From Panulirus ornatus (Eukaryota > Arthropoda > Malacostraca > Decapoda > Palinuridae): 64,000 bases of DNA. Within the stretch, counting starts at the first letter, position 1. Each line of letters opens with the position of its first letter. Location: contig NC_092258.1 in assembly GCF_036320965.1 (NCBI RefSeq), positions 1,336,001-1,400,000 on the forward strand. Reading direction: 5' to 3'. The notes below the pieces were generated by a model. That model did not search any database and was not told the origin of the DNA. It saw nothing but the letters and a program-made list of their open reading frames with translations. Positions 40,983 to 55,000 of the stretch are shown here, piece by piece. A program made the position numbers and the translations under genes.

Positions 40983-42095
40983 CTTTGTCGCTGTCTCCCG
41001 CGTTTGCGAGGTAGCGCAAGGAAACAGACGAAAGAAATGGCCCAACCCCCCCCCCCCCCCCATACACATGTACATACACACGTCCACACACGCAAATATA
41101 CATACCTACACAGCTTTCCATGGTTTACCCCAGACGCTTCACATGCCTTGATTCAATCCACTGACAGCACGTCAACCCCTGTATACCACATGACTCCAAT
41201 TCACTCTATTCCTTGCCCTCCTTTCACCCTCCTGCATGTTCAGGCCCCGATCACACAAAATCTTTTTCACTCCATCTTTCCACCTCCAATTTGGTCTCCC
41301 TCTTCTCCTCGTTCCCTCCACCTCCGACACATATATCCTCTTGGTCAATCTCTCCTCACTCATTCTCTCCATGTGCCCAAACCATTTCAAAACACCCTCT
41401 TCTGCTCTCTCAACCACGCTCTTTTTATTTCCACACATCTCTCTTACCCTTACGTTACTTACTCGATCAAACCACCTCACACCACACATTGTCCTCAAAC
41501 ATCTCATTTCCAGCACATCCATCCTCCTGCGCACATCTCTATCCATAGCCCACGCCTCGCAACCATACAACATTGTTGGAACCACTATTCCCTCAAACAT
41601 ACCCATTTTTGCTTTCCGAGATAATGTTCTCGACTTCCACACATTTTTCAAGGCTCCCAAAATTTTCGCCCCCTCCCCCACCCTATGATCCACTTCCGCT
41701 TCCATGGTTCCATCCGCTGACAGATCCACTCCCAGATATCTAAAACACTTCACTTCCTCCAGTTTTTCCCCATTCAAACTCACCTCCCAATTGACTTGAC
41801 CCTCACCCCTACTGTACCTAATAACCTTGCTCTTATTCACATTTACTCTCAACTTTCTTCTTCCACACACTTTACCAAACTCAGTCACCAGCTTCTGCAG
41901 TTTCTCACATGAATCAGCCACCAGCGCTGTATCATCAGCGAACAACAACTGACTCACTTCCCAAGCTCTCTCATCCCCAACAGACTTCATACTTGCCCCT
42001 CTTTCCAGGACTCTTGCATTTACCTCCCTTACAACCCCATCCATAAACAAATTAAACAACCATGGAGACATCACACACCCCTGCCGCAAACCTAC

Positions 42096-42126
<31 letters not shown>

Positions 42127-42636
42127 TATATATATATATATATATATATATTATCCCTGGGGATAGGGGAGAAAGAATACTTCCCACGTATTCCCTGCGT
42201 GTCGTAGAAGGCGACTAAAAGGGGAGGGAGCGGGGGGCTGGAAATCCTCCCCTCTCGTTTTTTTTAATTTTCCAAAAGAAGGAACAGAGAATTGGGCCAG
42301 GTGAGGGTATTCCCTCAAAGGCCCAGTCCTCTGTTCTTAACGCTACCTCGCTAATGCGGGAAATGGCGAATAGTTTGAAAGAAAAAGAAAGATATATATA
42401 TATATATATATATTATCCCTATGGATAGGGGAGAAAGAATACTTCTCACGTATTTCCTGCGTGTCGTAGAAGTCGACTAAAAGGGAAGGGAGCGGGGGGC
42501 TGGAAATCCTCCCCTCTCGTTTATAATTTTCCAAAAGAAGGAACAGAGAAGGGGGCCAAGTGAGGATATTCCCTCAAAGGCTCAGTCCTCTGTTCTTAAC
42601 GCTACCTCGCTAACGCGGGAAATGGCAAATAGTATG

Positions 42637-42710
<74 letters not shown>

Positions 42711-42946
42711 TCCCTGGGGATAGGGGATTAAGAATACTTCCCACGTATTCCCTGCGTGTCGTAGAAGGTGACTAAAAGGGGAGGGAGCGGGGGGCTGGAA
42801 ATCCTCCCCTCTCGTTTTTTTTAATTTTCCAAAAGAAGGAACAGAGAATTGGGCCAGGTGAGGGTATTCCCTCAAAGGCCCAGTCCTCTGTTCTTAACGC
42901 TACCTCGCTAATGCGGGAAATGGTGAATAGTTTGAAAGAAAGAGAA

Positions 42947-43022
<76 letters not shown>

Positions 43023-46000
43023 CCACTACTTGTTATCACCTCCCCATTTGCGCCCTTCACTGAAGTTCCCATTTGCTCCCTTGTCTTACGCACTTTATTT
43101 ACCTCCTTCCAGAACATCTTTTTATTCTCCCTAAAATTTAATGATACTCTCTCACCCCAACTCTCATTTGCCCTCTTTTTCACCTCTTGCACCTTTCTCT
43201 TGACCTCCTGTCTCTTTCTTTTATACATCTCCCACTCAATTGCATTTTTTCCCTGCAAAAATCGTCCAAATGCCTCTCTCTTCTCTTTCACTAATAATCT
43301 TACTTCTTCATCCCACCACTCACTACCCTTTCTAATCAACCCACCTCCCACTCTTCTCATGCCACAAGCATCTTTTGTGCAATCCATCACTGATTCCCTA
43401 AATACATCCCATTCCTCCCCCACTCCCCTTACTTCCATTGTTCTCACCTTTTTCCATTCTGTACTCAGTCTCTCCTGGTACTTCCTCACACAAGTCTCCT
43501 TCCCAAGCTCACTTACTCTTACCACCCTCTTCACCCCAACATTCACTCTTCTTTTCTGAAAACCCATACAAATCTTCACCTTAGCCTCCACAAGATAATG
43601 ATCAGACATCCCTCCAGTTGCACCTCTCAGCACATTAACATCCAAAAGTCTCTCTTTCGCACGCCTGTCAATTAACACGTAATCCAATAACGCTCTCTGG
43701 CCATCTCTCCTACTTACATATGTATACTTATGTATATCTCGCTTTTTAAACCAGGTATTCCCAATCACCAGTCCTTTTTCAGCACATAAATCTACAAGCT
43801 CTTCACCATTTCCATTTACAACACTGAACACCCCATGTATACCAATTATTCCCTCAACTGCCACATTACTAACCTTTGCATGTGAGAAGGAGGTGGAGTG
43901 AGTATTTTGAAGGTTTGTTGAATGTGTCTGATGATAGAGTGGTAGATATAGGGTGTTTTGGTCGAGGTGGTGTGCAAAGTGAGAGGGTTAGGGAAAATGA
44001 TTTGGTAAACAGAGAAGTGGTAGTAAAAGCTTTGCGGAAGATGAAAGCCGGCAAGGCAGCAGGTTTGGATGGTATTGCAGTGGAATTTATTAAAAAAGGG
44101 GGTGACTGTATTATTGACTGGTTGGTAAGGTTATCTAATGTATGTATGACTCATGGTGAGGTGCCTGAGGATTGACGGAATGCGTGCATAGTGCCATTGT
44201 ACAAAGGCAAAGGGGATAAGAGTGAGTGCTCAAATTACAGAGGTATAAGTTTGTGACTGGTGACTGAGTTTGGTAAAGTGTGTGAAAGAAGAAAGTTAAG
44301 AGTAAATGTGAATAAGAGCAAGGTAATTAGGTACAGTAGGGTTGAGGGTCAAGTCAATTGGGAGGTAAGTTTGAATGGAGAAAAACTGGAGGAAGTAAAG
44401 TGTTTTAGATATCTGGGAGTGGATCTGGCAGCGGATGGAACCATGGAAGCGGAAGTAGATCATAGGGTGGGGGAGGGGGCGAAAATTCTGGGAGCCTTGA
44501 AGAATGTGTGGAAGGCGAGAACATTATCTCGGAAACCAAAAATGGGTATGTTTGAAGGAATAGTGGTTCCAACAATGTTGTATGGTTGCGAGGCGTGGGC
44601 TATGGATAGAGTTGTGCACAGGAGGATGGATGTGCTGGAAATGAGATGTTTGAGGACAATGTGTGGTGTGAGGTTGTTTGATCGAGTAAGTAACATAACG
44701 GTAAGAGAGATGCGTGGAAATAAAAAGAGCGTGGTTGAGAGAGCAGAAGAGGGTGTTCTGAAATGGTTTGGGCACATGGAGAGAAAGAGTGATGAAAGAT
44801 TGACCAAGAGGATATATGTGTCGGAGGTGGCGGGAACGAGGAGAAGAGGGAGACCAAATTGGAGGTGGAAAGATGGAGTGAAAAAGATTTTGTGTGATCG
44901 GGGCCTGAACATGCAGGAGGGTGAAAGGAGGGCAAAGAATAGAGTGAATTGGAGCGATGTGGTATACCGGGGTTGACGTGCTGTCATTGGATTGAATCAA
45001 GGCATGTGTATGGGGGTGGGTTGGACCATTTCTTTCGTCTGTTTCCTTGCGCTACCTCGCAAACGCGGGAGACAGCGACAAAAAAAAAAAAATATGCTAT
45101 TATCTTTTCTGAAAAGCAGTTTTCTAACTGTACAAATTATCACTTGAGGCTTTAGTCCTTCGTTAGATGAGGCACAGAATGGCTTAGTGAACCCTAAAAT
45201 CATGGCAAAAAACATGAATGAATATTAATGGGAACAAAGAAACTGCTCACATGCAATTCCATAATTAGACACATAGCTGGCACAGGCAGCAAAATAAAGC
45301 TTCAACCCTACAAATATCATAAGGATTCTGATCAATGAATTGTAGTAAAACATTATAGGGAAAAGAATGGAGGTATTCATTTTAAAGGGGCCTTCAGTAA
45401 TGAAAAGAATCAATCAAGTATCAAAACTGCTTTTTTGAATGGAAGATCACTCATTGATGATGTCTAAAGCAGGATATGATCATTTCTATTGTTAATATTC
45501 AAGTTACCCTTAAAATCATATATATTCAAATAATATAACTTCCTACATCTACCATCTTCAACTTTGTCCTCTCTTGAATTCTATTGATCAAAGACATACT
45601 TGCAAACATATCTTGTGGGAATCAATTCTGGGGCATGTGTTCCTACTTTAACCATATCATAATAATCAAATTTGATGCATCAGTTCCTTCACCCCTTGAG
45701 CAGGCATTTGAAATTCATGTGCTTCCTCAAAAATGGATGTTTTCCAAGAAAAAGGAAAAAAAAAAAATCTCATGAAATAAAAGAACATCATATAAATAAA
45801 AAAACAAAGAAAAACAAGTGATATAGGCCTTAACTTTCCTAAGGTGAAACATAAGAGAATAAAAACTTCTGTGGGAGCACACTGCTGAGCCAGGTTTAAA
45901 TACTACACAGCATAATGTTGACAATCTTGATTGTCAACACCTCATTAATGTAGGGTTCTAATGCACTTAGTTCTTTTTTTCTTTCAACGAATAAATTTTT

Positions 46001-49000
46001 ACAATTAAACAATTATTGATTGATGTCCTCTACACTCAGCATTCTACTTTTACATTCTGCCCACACCATGGCTGAAGGATAACTGAAGAATTCATGTGTA
46101 ACATTTGTATAAAGAGGCCTGACATCTCACACCACCACCATATATCAGCTGAAATTTGAATGTTGACATTAAAGCGTAAATTGCAGATCTACATGCAGTC
46201 TATTTTAGCAGACTATATAGATATACTTAAAGTCTGATTAATGGGTAAAGATTACAGCTTCACATTTCATCTCCATAACACTTATAACAGGGTTTATGTT
46301 GTTCAAAGAAATGTTACTTTAATCAAATTCACATGCTCTTTGATATAAGAAACAATGTTAACTCAGAATGTGGCTAAAAGGCCCTCCTTATGAAAAACAA
46401 AGAATTCCTAACGAAAAATGGAACAAGTCTCAGTGAGTACAAACAGTGCTGGACACATTCCTCAGTACCCTTTGCAGTTATTGTTTTACTTACTTAACTT
46501 TAGATACATCAAGTTCATGAAATTAAAGCATAAAAACAATTCTATTTCTTTTCCATGAAACACAATTTTTAGCTGTTTTAAAAATATATCTTGCTGCAAT
46601 TTACTATTGTCATCAAAGAGTTGCATTTTCTTTAAATGTTCTTCATTACTTATTTTTCCAAAGCTTTTTAGGTTCTGAGAAGCTTTTTCCTCCTGGACAT
46701 ATGAGCCTGGATGAATTAGCTGAAGGGAAGGATGATCAACATCTAAAGTGGGAAGGAACTGGTCAATCTTCTTAGCCATGTGGTTCCTCGTAATATAGGT
46801 GAATACATGAGGAATTTCTAAACTGCAGACTAAATAAACCATGAATGATTCTTGTATTTATGATTCATAATCATAAACTTATAATTAGGTCATATATGAT
46901 TTTTCTTATTCTTTGGTGAAAGGTCTCATACAGAAAAGGCTTTTCTATACCATCAAATCACATCAAAATGTATGCTGGTAGTTAGGCATGGCATGAGGTC
47001 ATCTGGATCTGTGCTACTGTTGTGTGTCCAAAAAGTCTTTATTCTCTTAAGATTTCTTTCCCCTGTGAGCCAAAAACAGAAGCTTCTTCACCCTATCAGT
47101 TTCCCTCACCTCAGAGGCTGGAGTAACAAGCACTTCTCTAACTATTAACTTGCTCCTTACAGTACAATACAACAATTCTTTTCAAAGACCAATATTTTTA
47201 GAACTCTAGAGTGAGTTGGAGCGATGTGGTATACCGGGGTTGACGTGCTGTCGGTGGATTGAAGCAGGGCATGTGAAGCATCTGGGGTAAACCGTGGAAG
47301 GCTGTGTAGGTATGTATATTTGCGTGTGTGGACGTATGTATATACATGTGTATGGGGGGGGTTGGGCCATTTCTTTCGTCTGTTTCCTTGCGCTACCTCG
47401 CAAATGCGGGAGACAGCGACAAAGTATAATAAAAAAAATAAAATATAAAAATATCTTTTCAGTCAGCACTTACTTCATATCATCCAAATCCTATTCACTT
47501 CATGCATCTTGAAAAAAGATAAAATTCCGCATGCATTTCTTGTAAAGAAATTTGCAACTGGTTCACAATCTTTCATGCTAACTTCAGTACAGAAAGGGAA
47601 ACACTTACCATCTCCAAATATCTTTGTAACTCTGGCCTGGTAGCGTTTCCCATCAGCAGCCCAGCGTGCAGTTACTCTATCCCCAACACGAAAGTGACTG
47701 CTCCTTTTATCTTTCCTAAAGAGAATGAAAAAAAATATATAAATTCAACCACAGTTTTCTATCAATTGTGCAACATCAACAGAAAATACTTCTGATAAGT
47801 TGTAATCATAAGGGATCTTTTCATCAAACGAGTGCAATTAAGAGTGATTTGGGAATACCTGCATATGCCTTTAGTACCCTACTCAGGAAGGACCAAATGG
47901 GGATCTACATATGCTCTTGTTTATGAACCTCCATCCACTAAAAATTAACAGGAATGGACTTCGTGATATATGCATCTTGGATAACCCAATTCCACTTGCA
48001 AATTATCATATATTAAGGATATTTTCCTGTCTTTGAGAGTTTGCATTCCAGGGCTGATTCCCAGTTGTATTGACAGGATGGATGACTACAAACAGACAAA
48101 TTAGTAGTGAACAATTTCTATTCAAGTATCAATGAGATTGTTTCTAACCCAGGCATTATATCTTATGGAGCTATCAGCCTATCTATCTATCTAATATCTC
48201 TAGCGTCTATTCCCTCTGGAAACTCCCATCAAGGGGGTGCCCATGGCAAAAGAGTTTCCACTTATCCTTCCTTACATGCCTCCTGTGAATACACTATTCC
48301 ACACATTCTTCCACTAGTTATCTCCCTCTAGTGCTCTTCCACAGTATTTCTCCATGTCACAGGAGGTCTTCCTCTCACACCAACCCCTTTAATCGTACTA
48401 GCATGCATTCTCCTTGTAAACTCCCAATGTTGCATTCTTTGCACATTACCAAACCACCTCAAAGTACTAAGTTCCACCCACTCTTCCATTCCACAATTCA
48501 TTCACTCTGCATTCCGTCATATCAAACCTTATATACACTCTCTCATTACTTTCTTCAATCTATTTATTCATACCACTTCCTCCTCTCAAATATTAATTTC
48601 CACAGCCTGGATTCTCGACCTCTGTGACTCAATCCATGTCCATTTATTGGTTACATAGGTCAGGGTCAGGAGGACTATGCTGTCCCTTAATACTCCACTT
48701 CCATGCTTACACCACTATCCTTCATTATTCTATCATGTGACCCAATGACTCTTCTATCTTGTACTGCTCTCTCCCTTATCTCTCCTTCCATATCACCAAA
48801 CCTATCCAAGATAGCTCCCAAATACTTAAATTCTGCCACCTCTTCCAGTCTTTCTCCCTCCATATCTATAACACAGTTTAGTACATTTTCTTCTCTCACT
48901 CTATATGGCTTTACAAAATCTATATCTTCACTCTTTCCTTTCAAATGCCATTACTTCTCCGGATCAGCCCTTTACAAATAATCTTCGAAATCATGAAAAG

Positions 49001-52000
49001 GTTGACAGTATGTCTTGATTATTTCATCAAATACATAACAAACAAATGCAACTAACTTCCATGGTATCAAAACTCAGAAACATAGGAAAACCCCTACTCC
49101 AAATGTAAAAACAAGACTTATGCAAATACACCAAAAAAGAGTATCATATGCATGACTGATTTCATATGAATTCAATCTTTATCTAATGACTAAGGAAGAT
49201 ACACCACTGCTAACTTACTCATGTCTGCAGATTTTGTACAACTTAAAACAACTAAACAAGACATTCGTAAGTTTGAAAATAAAGTTCTCGAGACAAAAAA
49301 AAAAATTCAGGATGAAATACAGCATTACACCAATAAAAAGACCAAGTGACTAATCAAGATAACAATGTTGATGTTGAATGTAAAAAATTCAAGTCCACAA
49401 ATCTAAATCAACCACAAAACTGTCCAGAAAGTGCTACTAATGCCATAGCATTCTCTAGCAGGTATACCTTTGCTACATGTGCATCACACTATGGCTCACA
49501 CATATACCTTCATGCTTACAACCACCTTTTTTCAATAATGTAGCTATCATATGCTGTGGGTACTGTATTTGTTTTTAAGATAAAAGTGGCAACAGTTTAT
49601 AGAAGCTATCATATCTGGTAACTTATCATCAGTGAGTATGGAGACTTGCTCAGAAACATTTTCTGTAGCCTATAAGACTCTGTTACAGAAGTACTGTAAT
49701 GATTACCTATTTGTATTGTACAGGGATGGAATTATACACTCATAGGGTCACAGTCTCTTGAATATTCTCTTCTATCATACAGATTGTTAAATTTTGGTAC
49801 ACTGTCTGCATTAACCATGCCCTCAGTCACTATTCCATTCATCCACCACTCTTGTACTATAAAAGTATTTATTTACGTCTGCATTAACCATGCCCTCAGT
49901 CATTCTATTCCATTCATCCACCACTCTTGTACTACAAAAGTATCTATTCACATCTTTTTTAAGAAGATTCTGGCTCAAATACATGTTATGTCCTCTAGTT
50001 GATCTATTCCTACACCTCTTGAAGTACTGCTCACTATCCATATCATGGATCTACTTAAAAGAATTAAATGTTGTGATCAGGTTACCCCTCACTCTTCTAG
50101 CTTCCATGGTTGACAAATCTAAAGCCTTTAACCTTTCCCTATACATTAGCTCTCTTAATTCTGGTCCCATCTTTGTTGTCCTGTTTTGGACTCTCTCTAT
50201 TTGCTCTTTGTGCTTCTATAGGTTATAATGGCTGGTACGATATGAACAGCTTGCTAAATATTTCCTTATTTATATATGGGAGGGTATTGATTGAGAGGAT
50301 GAAGGCATGTACAGAGCATCAGATCGGGGAAGAGCAGTGTGGTTTCAGAAGTGGTAGAGGATGTGTGGATCAGGTGTTTGCTTTGAAGAATGTATGTGAG
50401 AAATACTTAGAAAAGCAAATGGATTTGTATGTAGCATTTATGGATCTGGAGAACGCATATGATAGAGTTGATAGAGATGCTCTGTGGAAGGCATTAAGAA
50501 TATATGGTGTGGGAGGAAAGTTGTTAGAAGCAGTGAAAAGTTTTTATCGAGGATGTAAGGCATGTGTACGTGTAGGAAGAGAGGAAAGTGATTGGTTCTC
50601 AGTGAATGTAGGTTTGCGGCAGGGGTGTGTGATGTCTCCATGGTTGTTTAATTTGTTTATGGATGGGGTTGTTAGGGAGGTAAATGCAAGTTTTGGAAAG
50701 AGGGGCAAGTATGAAGTCTGTTGGGGATGAGAGAGCTTGGGAAGTGAGTCAGTTGTTGTTCGCTGATGATACAGCGCTGGTGGCTGATTCATGTGAGAAA
50801 CTGCAGAAGCTGGTGACTGAGTTTGGTAAAGTGTGTGGAAGAAGAAAGTTAAGAGTAAATGTGAATAAGAGCAAGGTTATTAGGTACAGTAGGGTTGAGG
50901 GTCAAGTCAATTGGGAGGTGAGTTTAAATGGAGAAAAACTGGAGGAAGTGAAGTGTTTTAGATATCTGGGAGTGGATCTGGCAGCGGATGGAACCATGGA
51001 AGCGGAAGTGGATCATAGGGTGGGGGAGGGGGCGAAAATTCTGGGGGCCTTGAAGAATGTGTGGAAGTTGAGAACATTATCTCGGAAAGCAAAAATGGGT
51101 ATGTTTGAAGGAATAGTGGTTCCAACAATGTTGTATGGTTGCGAGGCGTGGGCTATGGATAGAGTTGTGCGCAGGAGGGTGGATGTGCTGGAAATGAGAT
51201 GTTTGAGGACAATGTGTGGTGTGAGGTGGTTTGATCGAGTGAGTAACGTAAGGGTAAGAGAGATGTGTGGAAATAAAAAGAGCGTGGTTGAGAGAGCAGA
51301 AGAGGGTGTTTTGAAGTGGTTTGGGCACATGGAGAGAATGAGTGAGGAAAGATTGACCAAGAGGATATATGTGTCGGAGGTGGAGGGAACGAGGAGAAGA
51401 GGGAGACCAAATTGGAGGTGGAAAGATGGAGTGAAAAAGATTTTGTGTGATCGGGGCCTGAACATGCAGGAGGGTGAAAGGAGGGCAAGGAATAGAGTGA
51501 ATTGGAGCGATGTGGTATACCGGGGTTGACGTGCTGTCAGTGGATTGAATCAAGGCATGTGAAGCGTCTGGGGTAAACCATGGAAAGCTGTGTAGGTATG
51601 CATATTTGCGTGTGTGGACGTATGTATATACATGTGTATGGGGGGGTTGGGCCATTTCTTTCGTCTGTTTCCTTGCGCTACCTCGCAAACGCGGGAGACA
51701 GCGACAAAGTATAATAAAAAAAAAAAAAAAAAAATATTATATACTTCTAAGCTATTCTGATATTTGCCAGCAGGCAGTTTACCTCTTTAAATGTTCTTCT
51801 TATGTGGGACTCTGGTGACAGGCTGGGGCTATCTTGACTCCCAAGTCTCTCTCACACAAACAATCCTGAAGTCTATGTCTTGATAGATAACAATCATTCA
51901 CAGGTTTTCTTTTAATCTGTCCCATCCTCATTACTTTACATTTGTTCAAGATGAATTTCATCATACAAGAATAAGATCAACTTTGGAGTCTGTTTAGGTT

Positions 52001-55000
52001 TTGTAAGTTGATATAATGCTTCCCCTATGAGATCTGCATCATCTTTAAACATATTAAAGCAGGAGTCCATTTCTTCAGGTTAATCATGAAGAGAGAGCAA
52101 GAAGAGTAATAGTCCTATAACTGTATCCAGTGCCACTTCACTTCCTCAGGGGAGTGGCCATGGCAAAAGAGTCTTCATATATGGTGAACTCCACCCCCAC
52201 TTCTTGGCCTTTACTGCTTCACCATTAACAGTGTAGAGCTTTTAAAGGCTTCTACCTAATGGAAATGGGCAGGCTAAGGTCAAAGCTACAACAAAGGGTT
52301 AAGAAAATTGTTAGTTGTACCAATTAATAAGATGTAACTTTTATAGTACCTTTGAGAACTGCGGACCAGTGGCCTAATTCTTGTGGAGTCCATTTTCAAC
52401 CATTCATCAAACCTATTGGACCAGCGCTCATAATGAACTAAGATATCCAGTTCACCCCAGTCTACTTCTACTATTTTGCATTGGTACCTGAAAATAGAGA
52501 GGCAGTACAGGAATTTATCAATATTTCAATTTCTATGAATATAACAGGATGATTTCTAAATGTATAGTACAATTCTCAATGTGAATCTTATTGGAAGTTG
52601 AGTCGTAATGCACATGATGAGGAAATAAGTTTTAAAATATAGGTTAGTTATCACAACACTGCTCAAGTGATGACTATTTACATAACATGTAGGTAAGAGC
52701 AGATAACAAAAAAGGAAAATATATGATTTTCTTTACACTTGTTTGCCATTTCCCATGAAAATGAAAAATGTAAGCTTGATTTTGCTTAATTCAGGGGTAA
52801 CATAAACCATTCATATGGATCCTGAGAGAGCTCCATAGCTGGTGGCTATGCCAATCTGTACATGACTGAGTTTTATTAATCCAAAAGAAATTGCAGCTCT
52901 GTCCTTGGCATGTACTATACCAATGCATTACTGAGTATTTATTGCAATCATTATTCAGACTCATATCATGATTACAAGTAAACAACAGGTATCTTGATTT
53001 TTCTAACTTTTCAAAATAACCTTCAAAAAAATGGGCTAGCAGCTATAGAGAAAATGCCAATGAATGGGTTAAGTATGGTTTTAATGTAGTAAAATGCCAG
53101 AGAATGGGTTAAGCATAGTTTTAATGTAGTCATAATCAAATAGACTATTAACCATGAATGAAAGATACAGACCACAATAGGCTTGCTTTTCCTTTCATCC
53201 TTTCTTTATCTTTCCTTGATACTTGTTTGCTGTTTCCTGCATTAGTGTCAGAAAATGATGAAGAAAAGGCCTCATATGTACATATCAATTCTCTAGCCAT
53301 CATGTGTAAGGCATAAAAAACAACCTTTTGATTACAGGCAAGCCCCAAAGTACTTTCTGTGGTTTCCTCAGCTGCTTTATATGCTCTGGCTCAGTCCAAT
53401 GACAGCACATCATCCCCATTCACTCTATCCTGTGCAGAACCTTTGCCCCCCCCCCCCTCACCCACCCTGTGACTCACCTCTGCTTCCATGGTTTCCATAC
53501 CCTGCTATGTCCACTCCCAGGTATGTAAAACACTTCATTTCCCTTAAGTTTTTTCCATTTAAGCTCTTAATCTAAGAAACCTGTCTCTTCACACTGTTAA
53601 ACCTGATATCCTTGTTTTTATTCACGTTTACTCTCAACTTTTTCTTCTTAAACACACTCTCCCAAATTCAGATACAAATTTTTGAATGTCTCACCCTTAT
53701 CTGCCACCAGTGCCAAGTAAGTCATCAGCAAACAACAATGACTCTTCTCTCAGGCCCCTTCATCCTCTACAGACTGCATAGCTTTCTCTTTCATATTAAT
53801 TTATATTTTCTTTATCTTAGAACTTCCACTGACTGAATTAATAGGTCTTACCAGTTATTATCTCTTGACTCCAGCACTTCTAGTCTAGCTCCAGGGACAA
53901 AGTCGATACCAGGTTTGTACACATGAAGTTGTCTTGCCATAGCATTGGCTTGTGCTACATCAGCTCTGCTGATCATTACATCTGATTTTACCTGAAAGAA
54001 AATCTCATGTCACTATGTTAACATTGAGGAGTAAGAATCTAGCATTTATCTAAAAGGGATGCAGAAAGAAATGTGGTAAGCTAACAAGGGTGGGAACTGG
54101 GTTAATATCTGCAGCTGAAAAAAACTTCAGAGAAAAACCATATAGAAAATTTTAAAAACTCATAACTTAAAGGATAACTGTTCAAGTTTGTGACCAAGGA
54201 GAATTAGCAACACACTGATTCAGCACATTATTTACAAAAACAATGATCATAGTCAGGAACAAGTCATTAAATCACTATATTGAGAGGGAAAGAGAATAAA
54301 AATTCAAATTCTTTTTAGTTCTCAAATGATAAATATCAACCCAACAGTTGTAAGTTATAATTCAAAATTTGCTATTTTAGATTTTGAGTACATGTATTCT
54401 GCCAGCAACACAGCTACCTATTACACCTAAAATCATGATCCCTGTTATCTAATACTAAGCGAAAATTTTCAGACAACCATTTCAACAATTTCACGTACTA
54501 GTAAATACTATGTTAAGCAAAAACTCACAACAATCATATTTATGAGTTATAAAGCCAATACTTATTACACTCAATCACTGCAAAATATTTTATACATACA
54601 TTATATATTATACTTTTTATCATGCTTTGTCACTGTCTCCCGCATTAGCGAGGTAGTGCAAGGAAACAGATGAAAGAATGGCCCAACCCACCCACACACA
54701 CATGTATATTCATACACATCCACACATGCACATATACATACCTATACATTTCAACGTATACATATGTATACATACACAGACATATACATATATACACATG
54801 AACATAATTCATACTTGCTGCCTTTATTCATTCCCGTTGCCACCCCACCACACATGAAATGACACCCCCCTCCCCCCACACATGTATGAGGTAGTGCTAG
54901 GAAAAGACAACAAAGGCCACATTCGCTCACACTCAGTCTCTAGCTGTCATGTATAATGCATCGAAACCACAGCTCCCTTTCCACATCCAGGCTCCCCAAA

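Noticed and set aside
48180..48197. ATCT tetranucleotide microsatellite
   Set aside because: Only about four units; too short to matter.
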